DNA from: Bacteroidales bacterium H3
Lineage (GTDB): Bacteria; Bacteroidota; Bacteroidia; Bacteroidales; Muribaculaceae
Reading direction: 5' to 3'
Length of the DNA: 64,000 nucleotides
NCBI GenBank assembly: GCA_001701135.1
Contig: DAAN01000030.1
Coordinates: 62,001 to 126,000, forward strand
The notes below the pieces were generated by a model. That model had not been told where the DNA came from. It worked only from the letters and a program-made list of their open reading frames with translations, and made no database searches. Position numbers and translations under genes: made by a program. Below are positions 7,819 through 18,349 of this stretch, piece by piece. Each line of letters starts with the position of its first letter. Positions within the stretch are counted from its first letter, which is position 1.

Positions 7819-8457
7819 ATGAATAAATTTTTAGCAAGTATCATCATCATGTCAGTTTCAATATTAGGTATGCATGGCGCATCATCCGAAAATGTAAAAC
7901 TGCCCGCTCCCGACACAAAAGGTGGTCTGCCGGTAATGCAGGCTTTTGCAAACCGCAAATCAGTGCGCGAATATGCGCAGCAACAGCTCTCGATGCAGGA
8001 TATTTCCAATCTCCTTTGGGCAGCCGGCGGTGTGAACCGCGCAGACGGCCACCACACCAACCCCACAGCGCTCAACAAAGAGGATATTGACATTTATCTT
8101 TTCTCTCCCGAGGGCGTGTTTCTCTACGCACCGGCAAAACATGAACTTATAGTGGTGGCTCATGAAGATCATCGTGATCTGATCCGCGGTGGCCAGACCG
8201 ATTTCCCAATTCCACCCGTGGCAGTGGTGATGGTATCCACTCCTTCACGTTTCGGCATAGACAATAAGCAGGCATCCTTGATAATGGGCGCCGCCGATGC
8301 CGGCATAGTGTCGGAAAACATATCGCTTTTCTGCGCCGGGAACGGTTTCGTGACCGTGCCGCGAGCCTCGATGGATTCTGACGCTATCAGCGCTCTACTC
8401 GGTCTTCAGGAAGGTTCATTTCCGGTGCTTAACAATCCCGTGGGCTTCCCGAAATAA
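7819..8457 (+). CDS. Exported nitroreductase-family (SagB/ThcOx-like) oxidoreductase
   Basis: The 212-aa protein begins with a signal peptide (MNKFLASIIIMSVSILGMHG). The FMN-binding nitroreductase fold follows: NRKSVREY (family R-S-x-R box), NLLWAAGGVNR, and the C-terminal glycine-rich GAADAGIVSENISLFCAGNGF. The family uses FMN to reduce nitro groups, quinones or to oxidise azoles. An exported version of this length is common in Bacteroidales and its substrate is unknown. It is a single gene with its own promoter and a strong terminator downstream. Confidence 0.85.
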   Translation: MNKFLASIIIMSVSILGMHGASSENVKLPAPDTKGGLPVMQAFANRKSVREYAQQQLSMQDISNLLWAAGGVNRADGHHTNPTALNKEDIDIYLFSPEGVFLYAPAKHELIVVAHEDHRDLIRGGQTDFPIPPVAVVMVSTPSRFGIDNKQASLIMGAADAGIVSENISLFCAGNGFVTVPRASMDSDAISALLGLQEGSFPVLNNPVGFPK

Positions 8458-8511
8458 CAGTCGCGCAAAAATATCTGAATAGTATATTATAAATACTTCT
8501 TCAGGTCAAAC

Positions 8512-8563
8512 AAAAAGGGTGTTATAACTGTTAAAATTTCAACAGTTAATTAACACCTTTTTT
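8512..8563 (+). terminator. Strong bidirectional terminator
   Basis: AAAAAGGGTGTTA at 8512-8524 pairs with TAACACC plus a T tract at 8551-8563, and the inner TAACTGTT/AACAGTTA pair extends the stem. It ends the nitroreductase transcript just before the D-lactate-dehydrogenase-like gene. Confidence 0.85.
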
Positions 8564-8584
8564 GTTTTTAATTTGCCATACCAA

Positions 8585-11395
8585 ATGGAACCGTTACGTC
8601 GCCAGCTCAGCAATTTCCTAAAGAAAGACCAAATTATCGACACCCGCCTGTGGCTCGACATATATGGTCGCGATGCCTCATATTTCGACATCACACCACA
8701 GGCCATAGTGCGTCCGCGCACGGTGGAAGAGATACAGCATCTGTTAGCTTTGTGCCGTCACAACAGAATAGGGGTTACTTTTCGCTGCGGCGGCACTTCT
8801 CTGTCGGGTCAGACCGTGAACAATGGCATAATATGCGAGCTGCGCACCAATCACCGTAAATTCGAGGTGCGCGACAACGGTAAAAAAATCTGGTTCGAGC
8901 CGGGCCTCACCTGCGATCAGGTCAACGCATATCTGCATCCACATCACACCCACATCGGTCCCGACCCGGCCTCGTCGGTGGCAGCCATGATGGGCGGCAT
9001 ATTAGGCAATAACTCCAGCGGTATGTCGGCAGGTGTGAGACACAATTCATACCACACACTCAGTTCCATAGAATTCGTCCTGGCCAACGGACACAGATAT
9101 GACAGCGGCAAGATTGCAGACCGCAAGCGATTCGAGACCGATGAGTCAGATCTCTGCAAAGGTCTGATGGAAATCAGATCGGAAATCATGGCCGACAAAG
9201 CTATTCATGACAAGATTGTCCGCAAATATCAGATAAAGAATGTCACAGGCTATGCCATGAACTCATTTGTCGATTTCGACAATCCGATGGATATTTTCGC
9301 CCACCTCCTTATAGGCAGCGAGGGAACATTAGGCTATATCGCTTCGGGAGAACTCAACACACTTCCGCTTCAATCGGTCTATTCCTCATGTATGCTTTAT
9401 TTTTCGGACGTGACTTCGGCCGCATCCCACGCCGGATGGCTGGGCGACTCCGGCGCCGATAAAGTGGAAATGATGGACTATGCCTCACTGCGCAGCTATC
9501 TCGGTCAAAAGATGGATATGCCCAAAGGCACCACTGCTTTGCTTGTGGATTACGGTGCCGATTCAACGGCAGAGATCGAGGATAAGATAGCGTCACTGAT
9601 CCCGCAACTTAAAGCACTGAAAGGGCTGACCGGGATGGATAACTTCACCCACACCGTGGCTCAGCGCGAGCTGCTCTGGAAAATGCGTAATGGCATTTTC
9701 CCGTGTGTGGCCGGTGTGCGCGTGCCGGGGGCGACTGTGATACTCGAAGATGTTGTGGCTCCCGTCGGCAGTCTCGACCGTCTTGTCGGAGGAATGCAGG
9801 CTCTGTTTGACAAACATGGCTACGAGGGTGCTATCTTCGGACATGCCCGTGACGGCAACATACATCCGCTGCTCACATCTCCGATCGGCAATCCCGATGT
9901 ACTCCGAAACTTCCGCGGATTTGTAGATGAGATGGTTGATCTGGTGCTGAAACTCGACGGCTCGCTGAAAGGCGAGCATGGCACGGGTCGCGCCATCGCT
10001 CCATTTGTAGCCCGTGAGTGGGGCGATGACATCTACCAACTGATGCGGCGTGTGAAAAAACTCGCCGATCCCGAAGGGATCCTCAATCCGGGCGTCATAA
10101 TCAACGATGATCCCGAATGTTTCATGAAACCGATGAAATCGATGACGGTTTTCGGCGACAAACTCGGTTACGACCATGCCGACAAATGTATGGAGTGTGG
10201 TTATTGCGAGCATGTGTGTCCTTCAAGGAATATCACATTTACGCCACGCCAGCGCATACAGGCGCTCAGAAACATCACCGAGCACCCCGATGACAAAGAG
10301 CTGCGGAAGCAGTACCGTTATCCGGGAAACTATACATGCGCTACCGATGGCACTTGTCAGCTTCCATGCCCGATGGGAATATCTACGGCTGAAATCACTG
10401 ATCGTATCCGCGTAAAGACCGATACGAAATTGTTCGACAAGGCACTTTCAAGCTCAGCATCGAACTATGGCGCCGTGGAGAATGCCATACGGGCCATGCT
10501 CCGTGCGGCAGTGGCTACAGAAAAAGTTATTTCACCTTATCCTCTGATCTGGGCCACAGACTTTCTGCACCGGCTCTACTCTCAGGTACCTCACTGGTCA
10601 CGCAATTTCCCCATGCCGGCCAAAATACACTGGCAGGAGAGAGAAAACCCCGAATTCCTATATTTCCCGGCCTGCGTCACACGCATTTTCGGCGGATCTT
10701 CGTTAGGCAAGGATGATATGATTACCGTGGTCCTCCGGATAGCTGACAAAGCTGGAATGAAGGTAGCGCTCCCGAAAGATATGCACGGCCTGTGCTGCGC
10801 CCAGATCTGGGAACACAAAGGCGATCCGGAGGGTAAACGCAAGATAGCGAATACCACTGTGGAACGTTTCTATGAGCTTTCCGACCATGGTTCCATACCC
10901 ATCTTCTGCGACACCACCTCGTGTACACACTCGCTGCTGAGGAGCATGGAAGACGCCCTGACAGCTGAGAATGCAGAAAAATACCACAGTCTGAAAATCA
11001 TCGACATCACCACCTGGCTGATGGAATATGTGCTGCCGCGTGTCACAGTCGACAAACCGAAAAACCGGGTCCTTCTCCACGCCACATGCGCATCGAAACT
11101 GCTGGCAGTCAACACCACGCTGGTGGAAGTAGCTAAAAAGTGCGCCAAGGATGTGTATCTGCCGCTGAACAACCGCTGCTGCGGGGCAGCCGGCGACCGC
11201 GGATTCATGTTTCCCGAGGTAGCATATTCGGCCACCCGCGACGAACGCGAAGAGATAAAAGACATGTCATTCGACGGCTGCTACTCGCTGGCCCGTACAT
11301 GCGAGATCTCGATGATGGATAATATCGGGCGACCATACGAATCGATCATATATCTCGTCGACGAAACCACCAGCCCCGCTGCCACAAAAGATTAA
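8585..11395 (+). CDS. FAD-binding and Fe-S oxidoreductase, D-lactate dehydrogenase-like
   Basis: This 936-aa protein fuses a GlcD/Dld-like flavoprotein to a GlcF-like Fe-S part. It has a PCMH FAD-binding domain (RPRTVEEIQHLL, GGTSLSGQT, GIIGNNSSG-like ILGNNSSGMS), an FAD-oxidase C domain (FGHARDGNIHPL, LKGEHGTGRAIAPF), a 4Fe-4S ferredoxin segment (CMECGYCEHVCP, then CQLPCPMGI) and two CCG cysteine-rich domains (GLCCAQIW and NNRCCGAAGDRG). Such proteins oxidise D-lactate or other 2-hydroxy acids and pass electrons towards quinone at the membrane. ATG 8585 was preferred to TTG 8573. The exact substrate is not certain. Confidence 0.9.
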   Translation: MEPLRRQLSNFLKKDQIIDTRLWLDIYGRDASYFDITPQAIVRPRTVEEIQHLLALCRHNRIGVTFRCGGTSLSGQTVNNGIICELRTNHRKFEVRDNGKKIWFEPGLTCDQVNAYLHPHHTHIGPDPASSVAAMMGGILGNNSSGMSAGVRHNSYHTLSSIEFVLANGHRYDSGKIADRKRFETDESDLCKGLMEIRSEIMADKAIHDKIVRKYQIKNVTGYAMNSFVDFDNPMDIFAHLLIGSEGTLGYIASGELNTLPLQSVYSSCMLYFSDVTSAASHAGWLGDSGADKVEMMDYASLRSYLGQKMDMPKGTTALLVDYGADSTAEIEDKIASLIPQLKALKGLTGMDNFTHTVAQRELLWKMRNGIFPCVAGVRVPGATVILEDVVAPVGSLDRLVGGMQALFDKHGYEGAIFGHARDGNIHPLLTSPIGNPDVLRNFRGFVDEMVDLVLKLDGSLKGEHGTGRAIAPFVAREWGDDIYQLMRRVKKLADPEGILNPGVIINDDPECFMKPMKSMTVFGDKLGYDHADKCMECGYCEHVCPSRNITFTPRQRIQALRNITEHPDDKELRKQYRYPGNYTCATDGTCQLPCPMGISTAEITDRIRVKTDTKLFDKALSSSASNYGAVENAIRAMLRAAVATEKVISPYPLIWATDFLHRLYSQVPHWSRNFPMPAKIHWQERENPEFLYFPACVTRIFGGSSLGKDDMITVVLRIADKAGMKVALPKDMHGLCCAQIWEHKGDPEGKRKIANTTVERFYELSDHGSIPIFCDTTSCTHSLLRSMEDALTAENAEKYHSLKIIDITTWLMEYVLPRVTVDKPKNRVLLHATCASKLLAVNTTLVEVAKKCAKDVYLPLNNRCCGAAGDRGFMFPEVAYSATRDEREEIKDMSFDGCYSLARTCEISMMDNIGRPYESIIYLVDETTSPAATKD

Positions 11396-11423
11396 TTCAT
11401 ATTTTAAACAAAATCTTATATCC

Positions 11424-12086
11424 ATGGCTATACAACTCGAGAAAAATGACCGCATCGATCTTCGTCGCGAAGATGGCACGCCACTGTTGAAATTCTGCGT
11501 AGGTTGCAATTGGGGGCAAGTGCGGCACGAACATCTTATGGGGATGTTCTCATCCAAAATCAATGCCGACATAGATTTGAGCTGCCTGATGTTTGACATC
11601 AACGGCAACCTTGTCGATTATATCTATTCACCGCTGTATAACTTCACGCCCGGCGAGGGATTCACCCGCGGAAAACTTATCACACGTGACAGGGCTGTGC
11701 GTCATGCCGATGAAAATGAAGATCATGAGACCACAGCCGGTCTCGATCCGGAAATCATCACCGTTGACCTGAGCAGAATCAACTCTCAGGTTCAGGAGAT
11801 AGTGTTTTTCCTCAATATCTACAACGATGAAAATTTCAGCGGCGACTTCTCGGAAGTTCCTTTCACCTCGATCCGGATTTATGAGGGGACTACCGAAAAG
11901 GTAGATGAAGTGTTTGCCGAATACAACGTCCCTACAGGTCAGGTCGGTGCCGGCATGCGCGCCGTGGTGATGGGAAAAGTGATCCGACGTGCCGGCCAAT
12001 GGAAATTCGCCGCTGTAGGAGAGGCATACCCCGACCCATTTATCGGCCACACGATCCGCCGTGTGATTGCCGATTACAAAAAATAG
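11424..12086 (+). CDS. TerD-family stress protein
   Basis: The 220-aa protein matches the TerD fold: N-terminal QLEKNDRIDLRREDG, a middle DLSCLMFDINGNLVDYIYS strand pair, the acidic calcium-type loop ENEDHETTAGLDPEIITVDL, and EIVFFLNIYND before the C-terminal SIRIYEGTTEKVDEVFAEY. The usual SLDNSGDxRTG loop is replaced by DENEDHETTAG. TerD proteins bind calcium and occur in tellurite and phage-stress clusters, but single copies like this are common in Bacteroidales. It follows the dehydrogenase by 28 bases and could be cotranscribed. Confidence 0.8.
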   Translation: MAIQLEKNDRIDLRREDGTPLLKFCVGCNWGQVRHEHLMGMFSSKINADIDLSCLMFDINGNLVDYIYSPLYNFTPGEGFTRGKLITRDRAVRHADENEDHETTAGLDPEIITVDLSRINSQVQEIVFFLNIYNDENFSGDFSEVPFTSIRIYEGTTEKVDEVFAEYNVPTGQVGAGMRAVVMGKVIRRAGQWKFAAVGEAYPDPFIGHTIRRVIADYKK

Positions 12087-12142
12087 ACTTCTGTTAATCT
12101 TTATTAACACAGACGTGCAATAAAGAGACACATGCCCGTAGT

Positions 12143-12150
12143 TACCTTTG
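12143..12150 (+). promoter_or_regulatory. -7 element (TACCTTTG) upstream of the 55-aa gene
   Basis: A perfect TAnnTTTG match lies 42 bases before ATG 12192. No clear TTTG -33 box is seen. It argues that translation starts at 12192 rather than at the in-frame ATG 12132. Confidence 0.45.
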
Positions 12151-12191
12151 TGACATCAAAACCAATCACCGACTTAACACTGTCACATATC

Positions 12192-12359
12192 ATGGACTAC
12201 GAACAGGATTACACCCGACTCAATCGCAACCAGATTCTTTGGTACGGTAACGACGAAACCTCTGCGGCTACCGGCGATAACGCCTCGGGCCAGCAACAGG
12301 GTTCCGCTGAAATCAACGGCACCCGCGACATGATTCTCGACGACGAAGACTTCAACTGA
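12192..12359 (+). CDS. Small acidic hypothetical protein, 55 aa
   Basis: The ORF starts MDYEQDYTRLNRNQILWYG and ends in an acidic tail (MILDDEDFN) after a Ser/Gly/Gln-rich linker. There is no signal peptide or transmembrane segment. The start was set by the -7 element inside the longer frame that begins at 12132. It sits between the TerD-like and PRiA4_ORF3-like genes. I do not recognise the family. Confidence 0.5.
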   Translation: MDYEQDYTRLNRNQILWYGNDETSAATGDNASGQQQGSAEINGTRDMILDDEDFN

Positions 12360-12452
12360 CAGACAACTGACGTCTGAAAAAGTCGTCAATGACGGCTCAT
12401 ATGGCGACAAATGCGGATTTTTTGACATAATCAGAAAAAATCTGATAAAAAA

Positions 12453-12485
12453 TTTGGCTCGGGTTGTTATTATTACATACCTTTG
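12453..12485 (+). promoter_or_regulatory. Promoter of the PRiA4_ORF3-like gene
   Basis: TTTG at 12453-12456, 21 bases, then TACCTTTG at 12478-12485: an almost ideal Bacteroidetes promoter 38 bases before ATG 12524. Confidence 0.75.
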
Positions 12486-12523
12486 CAACAACCATAGCTC
12501 ACAACGCCAAATATATTTCTGAT

Positions 12524-13081
12524 ATGATATTCAAATTCCGCATTGTTTCCGACGAAGTCGATAATTTCAAGCGCGAAATCCAGATTGATGCCGAAGCCAC
12601 ATTCCTTGATCTGAAGAATGCGATTTGCGATGCCGTGAATTACGACAAAAATCAGATGTCATCCTTCTTCATCTGCGATAAAAGCTGGGAAAAGGAAAAA
12701 GAAATAACCATGGAGGACATGGGGTCGGATTCCGCACAGGAAGTCTATCTCATGGACGACAGCTGTCTCAGCGATTTTATCGATGACGAAGGTCAGCGAC
12801 TGATGTTCACTTTCGATTACCTCACGGAGCGCTCATTCTTCATAGAGATGAGGGAAATGATCACCGGCAAGAATCTCAAAGATCCCGTGTGCTCGATGGC
12901 AGTGGGAAAAGCCCCCGCTCAAAACATCGATCTCGACGCTTTTGAAGCGAAAATCGATGCCAAGGCCAAAGCTGATGCCAAGGCTGCCGAGGATTTCGAT
13001 GAAGAATTCTATGGCTCCGACAGCTACAACGATGACGAGATCGACCTCGACAGCTTCTCCGACATGACTTTTGACGAATAG
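12524..13081 (+). CDS. PRiA4_ORF3-like / IS1096 TnpR-like family protein
   Basis: The 185-aa protein starts MIFKFRIVSDEVDNFKREIQI and continues with ATFLDLKNAICDAVNY and SFFICDKSWEKEKEI. This is the beta-rich N-terminal layout of the plasmid pRiA4b ORF-3 family (PF07929). The C-terminal third is low-complexity, with Lys/Ala then a strongly acidic tail (DDEIDLDSFSDMTFDE). Despite the family name there is no transposon nearby; chromosomal single copies like this are widespread in Bacteroidales. The longer frame from 12464 starts upstream of the promoter -7 box and was rejected. The function is unknown. Confidence 0.75.
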   Translation: MIFKFRIVSDEVDNFKREIQIDAEATFLDLKNAICDAVNYDKNQMSSFFICDKSWEKEKEITMEDMGSDSAQEVYLMDDSCLSDFIDDEGQRLMFTFDYLTERSFFIEMREMITGKNLKDPVCSMAVGKAPAQNIDLDAFEAKIDAKAKADAKAAEDFDEEFYGSDSYNDDEIDLDSFSDMTFDE

Positions 13082-13117
13082 GTCGTTATCAGGAGCTATC
13101 TGTGGTTAAAATATTCC

Positions 13118-13151
13118 AGAGGGTGCACCGGAATCAGCCGGCGTGCCCTCT
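13118..13151 (+). terminator. Hairpin after the PRiA4_ORF3-like gene
   Basis: AGAGGGTGCACCGG pairs with CCGGCGTGCCCTCT, with two wobble pairs and one mismatch. There is no T tract, so termination is uncertain. Confidence 0.45.
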
Positions 13152-13255
13152 GTGTCTATTTCCCGACAGGGGAAACTAAAAGAGCTACACACTTGTTATA
13201 ATGATGTGACGTAGGATATGAAAATATGACAGAATTTTGGCAGACTCACAGAGTT

Positions 13256-13271
13256 TGGCACGGTTTTGGCA
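13256..13271 (+). promoter_or_regulatory. Sigma-54-like -24/-12 element upstream of groES
   Basis: TGGCACG at 13256-13262 is followed by TTGGC at 13267-13271-adjacent bases so that GG (13257-13258) and GC (13269-13270) are exactly 10 bases apart, as RpoN promoters require. The GG-N10-GC rule and the TGGCAC core match; the -12 box is TTTTGGC rather than TTGC. It lies about 90 bases before groES. No TAnnTTTG box is seen in this leader. Confidence 0.45.
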
Positions 13272-13282
13272 TGTTAGTATTC

Positions 13283-13305
13283 CGACGCCGGTAATCGCGG
13301 CGTCG
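13283..13305 (+). promoter_or_regulatory. 8-bp inverted repeat in the groES leader
   Basis: CGACGCCG and CGGCGTCG flank a 7-base loop, at the start site predicted from the sigma-54-like motif. It differs in sequence from CIRCE (TTAGCACTC-N9-GAGTGCTAA). It may be an operator or a 5'-UTR hairpin that stabilises the mRNA. Confidence 0.45.
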
Positions 13306-13356
13306 CACCCCATTAGAATATAAAAGTTATAAATAGTTACTTAATCGCTTAACATC

Positions 13357-13629
13357 ATGAAACTTAAACCACTCGCCGACCGTGTGCTCATTCAGCCCAC
13401 TCCGGCCGAAGAAACCACTCTCGCCGGCATCATCATCCCCGACTCTGCCAAGGAAAAACCTCTCCGCGGCACCGTGCTCGCCGTTGGCAATGGCACCAAA
13501 GATGAGGAAATGGTACTCAAAGAGGGCGATAATGTGCTCTATGGCAAATATGCCGGAACAGAAATCGAACTCGACGGCGAAAAATATCTCATCATGCGTC
13601 AGACCGACGTCCTCGCCATCCTCGGATGA
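13357..13629 (+). CDS. groS: Co-chaperonin GroES
   Basis: This 90-aa GroES starts [19 protein letters not shown], has the mobile loop at [16 protein letters not shown], and the conserved GTVLAVGNG and [23 protein letters not shown] blocks. It forms the heptameric cap of the GroEL folding chamber in the cytoplasm. It is the first gene of groES-groEL with a 59-base gap to groEL. Length and motifs are normal. Confidence 0.98.
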   Translation: MKLKPLADRVLIQPTPAEETTLAGIIIPDSAKEKPLRGTVLAVGNGTKDEEMVLKEGDNVLYGKYAGTEIELDGEKYLIMRQTDVLAILG

Positions 13630-13655
13630 GAACAACACCTAACCAACAACACTAA

Positions 13656-15329
<1,674 letters not shown>

Positions 15330-15351
15330 TCAAAAAATAACACCCTTATAC

Positions 15352-15388
15352 AAAGGCTGCGCCGTCGCATCAGACAGCGCAGCCTTTT
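15352..15388 (+). terminator. groESL terminator
   Basis: AAAGGCTGCGC (15352-15362) pairs with GCGCAGCCTTT (15377-15387) and a short T run follows. Confidence 0.9.
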
Positions 15389-15408
15389 CTGTATTAAGAG
15401 AGCGTTCC

Positions 15409-15420
15409 TAAACAAGCTCT
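15409..15420 (-). repeat. AGAGCTTGTTTA dispersed motif, copy 1
   Basis: The minus strand reads AGAGCTTGTTTAGG. The same core occurs at 18350, 46741 (variant GGAGCTTGTTCAG) and 52071, always in intergenic DNA at gene ends or leaders. Confidence 0.4.
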
Positions 15421-15479
15421 GAGAACACACACAGGGAATCGGTTGTTATATCATCAGAAACCTAATAAATTTTTCAACT

Positions 15480-16325
15480 ATGAAAATCAAAGGAATTATG
15501 ATTTTGGCGACTGTCGTAGCCCTGAATCTAACCGGATGCGTCAGCCATAAGAAGTATAATCTGCTGCAGGCTGATTACAATGCATCGCAGGTGGCCCTGG
15601 CCGAGAGCCGCACAAAGAGTGAAAGCCTTGAACATCTGCTGTCTGAAGCACGTCAAGAAAATCAGGAACTTAAAAACCAGTATGCCTCGTTGCAGAAAAC
15701 GCTCGACCAAAGCATTCTAAACAACCAGTCGGGAAATATCAACATCTCAAAACTGGTCGACGAGATCAATTCGTCGAACGCATATATCAAGCAGCTTGTA
15801 GCAGCAAAATCAAAAAGCGATTCGCTGCTGATGGTGCTTTCCAACAATCTCACACGTTCGCTCAACAGCTCCGAGCTTAAGGACGTGGATGTGAAAGTGC
15901 TAAAAGGCGTAGTCTATATTTCACTTGCCGACAACATGCTGTTCCGTTCAGGCTCTTATGAGATTTCTCCAAAAGCCATGGATATTCTCAGCAAGATTGC
16001 CAAAATTATCAAAGACTACAAGAATTACTCCGTACTGGTAGAGGGCAACACCGACAATGTGCCTATCAGCCGTCCCAACATCCGCAACAACTGGGATCTT
16101 TCGACACTGCGTGCATCGTCTGTGGTGCAGACGCTCCAGAATAAATTTGGCGTTGACCCGTCGCGCCTCACCGCAGGCGGTCGTGGCGAATATAACCCCA
16201 TCGCCAGCAACGACACCGAAGCCGGCCGTCAGCTCAACCGCCGTACCCAGATTATTATTACCCCGAGTCTCGATCAGTTCATAGATCTGATTGACAAGGC
16301 TCCCGATTCCGAAACTGCCAAATAA
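15480..16325 (+). CDS. OmpA-family lipoprotein with coiled coil
   Basis: The 281-aa protein has a lipoprotein signal (lipobox LTGC, Cys20), then a coiled coil (about residues 25-110, heptad-rich LLSEARQENQELKNQYASLQKTLDQ in two blocks). The C-terminal OmpA domain is at 145-265 (GVVYISLADNMLFRSGSYEI, LVEGNTDNVPI, NWDLSTLRASSVVQTL, NRRTQIIITP). OmpA domains bind diaminopimelate of peptidoglycan, so this is probably an outer-membrane to cell-wall tether. A 51-aa ORF follows 11 bases later. Confidence 0.9.
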   Translation: MKIKGIMILATVVALNLTGCVSHKKYNLLQADYNASQVALAESRTKSESLEHLLSEARQENQELKNQYASLQKTLDQSILNNQSGNINISKLVDEINSSNAYIKQLVAAKSKSDSLLMVLSNNLTRSLNSSELKDVDVKVLKGVVYISLADNMLFRSGSYEISPKAMDILSKIAKIIKDYKNYSVLVEGNTDNVPISRPNIRNNWDLSTLRASSVVQTLQNKFGVDPSRLTAGGRGEYNPIASNDTEAGRQLNRRTQIIITPSLDQFIDLIDKAPDSETAK

Positions 16326-16336
16326 CCCGAAACGTC

Positions 16337-16492
16337 ATGGAAAAGAACGAAGATTCCAAGGATTTACTCGACAACATCGATTTCCCGCAGCAAGGTCTTT
16401 CGCCGGAGGAGCTATATGACACTCTCGAAGCCGCCGGAGACATTGATGTCAAGGAGGAGAAGAAAACGCATGACACCAAACCCGCGAAATAG
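16337..16492 (+). CDS. Small acidic hypothetical protein, 51 aa
   Basis: An ATG 11 bases after the OmpA stop opens a 51-codon frame (MEKNEDSKDLLDNIDFPQQG, ending THDTKPAK). It is rich in Asp, Glu and Lys, without signal or membrane segments. It is probably cotranscribed with the OmpA lipoprotein, and the shared terminator at 16537-16578 follows. The closeness and the terminator position support it as real; the family is unknown to me. Confidence 0.5.
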   Translation: MEKNEDSKDLLDNIDFPQQGLSPEELYDTLEAAGDIDVKEEKKTHDTKPAK

Positions 16493-16536
16493 ACATCCTC
16501 CCCGCGTCGGCATCATTTCTAAACCGACATAAAAAA

Positions 16537-16578
16537 CAGCAGCAAACTTAAAAAGCATAGCTTTCAGGTTTGCTGCTG
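16537..16578. terminator. Bidirectional terminator between convergent genes
   Basis: CAGCAGCAAAC (16537-16547) and GTTTGCTGCTG (16568-16578) form an 11-bp stem, with an A tract before it and TCGTTTT after it, so it can serve both the rightward 51-aa gene and the leftward rubrerythrin gene. Confidence 0.85.
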
Positions 16579-16654
16579 TCGTTTTATTCAGTAAGGCTTG
16601 CCGATGACTCCATGTAAAATGGAACTGGAGCGGCAGCCCGACCGCATGTCGGTG

Positions 16655-17215
16655 TTACTTCTTGTCGTTGCCGAAGTAGCGGGCATAGAGACCGGCGAAG
16701 CCGCGACCGTGACGTGCTTCGTCTTTAGCCATTTCATGAACGGTGTCGTGGATGGCGTCGAGGTTGGCCTTTTTGGCGTTGGCGGCGATGCGCATCTTGT
16801 CGGCATTGGCGCCGGCTTCAGCGTGCATACGCTTCTCGAGGTTGGTCTTGGTATCCCATACGCAGTCACCGAGAAGTTCAGCGAACTTCGATGCGTGCTC
16901 GGCCTCTTCCCAGGCATAACGCTTGAATGCTTCAGCGATTTCGGGATAGCCTTCGCGATCGGCCTGACGCGACATGGCGAGATACATACCTACTTCAGAG
17001 CATTCGCCAAGGAAATGGGCGTTGAGATCCTTGATCATTTCCTCGCCGGTGCCTTTTGCCACGCCGATTTCATGCTCGGTGACAAACTGAAGCTCGGCTT
17101 CGGGAGTCATTTCTTTGAACTTGCTGCGGGGAGCGCCGCAAAGGGGGCATTTTTCAGGAGCTTCGGCGCCTTCGTATACATAACCGCATACGGTGCAGAT
17201 AAATTTCTTTTTCAT
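16655..17215 (-). CDS. Reverse rubrerythrin (rubredoxin-diiron peroxidase)
   Basis: The 186-aa protein starts with a rubredoxin domain ([10 protein letters not shown] and CPLCGAP, four iron-binding Cys) and continues with a ferritin-like four-helix diiron domain ([40 protein letters not shown]). The rubredoxin-first order marks it as reverse rubrerythrin, an NADH-linked peroxidase that removes hydrogen peroxide in anaerobes. Length and metal ligands look complete. It has its own -7 box upstream. A single gene. Confidence 0.95.
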   Translation of the reverse strand: MKKKFICTVCGYVYEGAEAPEKCPLCGAPRSKFKEMTPEAELQFVTEHEIGVAKGTGEEMIKDLNAHFLGECSEVGMYLAMSRQADREGYPEIAEAFKRYAWEEAEHASKFAELLGDCVWDTKTNLEKRMHAEAGANADKMRIAANAKKANLDAIHDTVHEMAKDEARHGRGFAGLYARYFGNDKK

Positions 17216-17258
17216 AGTTAGCTAAACGTAAGTTTGATTATTTACTGGATTAGTATTA

Positions 17259-17266
17259 CAAAGTTA
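17259..17266 (-). promoter_or_regulatory. -7 element of the rubrerythrin gene
   Basis: The minus strand reads TAACTTTG, 44 bases before the ATG. No clear -33 TTTG is seen. Confidence 0.5.
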
Positions 17267-17359
17267 CAAAAATTATTCGAGATTGTTATCCTTTAATAGT
17301 AAAAAAAATTAACAAAAAATCTTAATACTTATACGGGTAATTCCAACACCTGAAAAAGG

Positions 17360-18286
17360 TCAGCATGAACGGCCCGCAAGGAGAAGTCGCCGCAAATACC
17401 ATATGCCGGGAATTACTATGATAATGCTTGCAATCAGACACGCCACAGCCCCGGGAGCCGAAAGATCGCTGCCGATTTGAGCGAGAGAGGCAGGGTCGGC
17501 TTCGGAGGGTGTGCCCGACATCATATACTGGGAAATCACTACAAGGGAATTATTGAGTATATGCAACAGAATCGGAAGCCACAGCGAACCACTCCATACA
17601 AGCAGATAACCGAAAAAGGCTCCAAGAAGCAATCGGGGCACAAACCCGAACAGCTGGAAATGCATCGCACTGAATATAAAGGCAGAGAGCCACACGGCAA
17701 TGTGGATGTTGAGCCGCGTGGCCGAAAGAATGCGCTGCAATGCTCCTCGGAAAAACAGTTCCTCACTGAAACCTGCCATCAAAGCCACTATCAGCAATGT
17801 GACAATGAGCGCGCCAACCGAACCACTGTTCGTGAGCATATCTGAAGCCGCCTGTTGTGAATCCTCCATCTGACGGAAAAATCCCTCCATAGCAGCCATG
17901 GATTCGGGGAGGTGCCAGTTTTGATTCCACTCTACAATAAGATTCATCACAGGAATTGAACAGAGAAACACAATGATGGCGGCAAGTGTGCCGCGAAGAT
18001 CCGGAAGTCGGTCAACGGCAAGGAGTCTTGCAGGGAGTCGGGTAGAGACCATGGCGGTGGCGATTGCCGGCACAATGAACACCAGAATCTGCTGCAACAG
18101 AGTGGCTATGCGCAAAGCTTTCACCTGATCGGGAATTACACGCATCAGCAAAGTGGTCAGTACTCCCATGAGCACCACGCAGAACAGAAACATACATCCT
18201 AAAAGAGCAAGCGACAATCCGGGACGGACAATAGCCACTCCGATAGGGCATGACTGAGATTTTTCTAATGATTGAAACTTTGACAC
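17360..18286 (-). CDS. CPBP-family intramembrane metalloprotease
   Basis: The 308-aa protein has about eight hydrophobic segments and the CPBP/Abi motifs: EELFFRGALQRI (EExxxR, about residues 188-199), FSAMHFQLFGF (FxxxH) and the late HILNNS. These Glu/His residues form the active site in Rce1-like proteases. It is in the inner membrane. Family roles include CAAX-like processing, bacteriocin self-immunity and unknown functions. A single leftward gene after trmN6 with a 72-base gap. Confidence 0.88.
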   Translation of the reverse strand: MSKFQSLEKSQSCPIGVAIVRPGLSLALLGCMFLFCVVLMGVLTTLLMRVIPDQVKALRIATLLQQILVFIVPAIATAMVSTRLPARLLAVDRLPDLRGTLAAIIVFLCSIPVMNLIVEWNQNWHLPESMAAMEGFFRQMEDSQQAASDMLTNSGSVGALIVTLLIVALMAGFSEELFFRGALQRILSATRLNIHIAVWLSAFIFSAMHFQLFGFVPRLLLGAFFGYLLVWSGSLWLPILLHILNNSLVVISQYMMSGTPSEADPASLAQIGSDLSAPGAVACLIASIIIVIPGIWYLRRLLLAGRSC

Positions 18287-18349
18287 GGTTTAAATATTAC
18301 AGTTAGTTTGTGCTTGACGATATTATTTTGAAATCGGAATAATAGTTTA

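Noticed and set aside
13283-13305. CIRCE element for HrcA before groES
   Set aside because: The arms CGACGCCG/CGGCGTCG do not match TTAGCACTC-N9-GAGTGCTAA.
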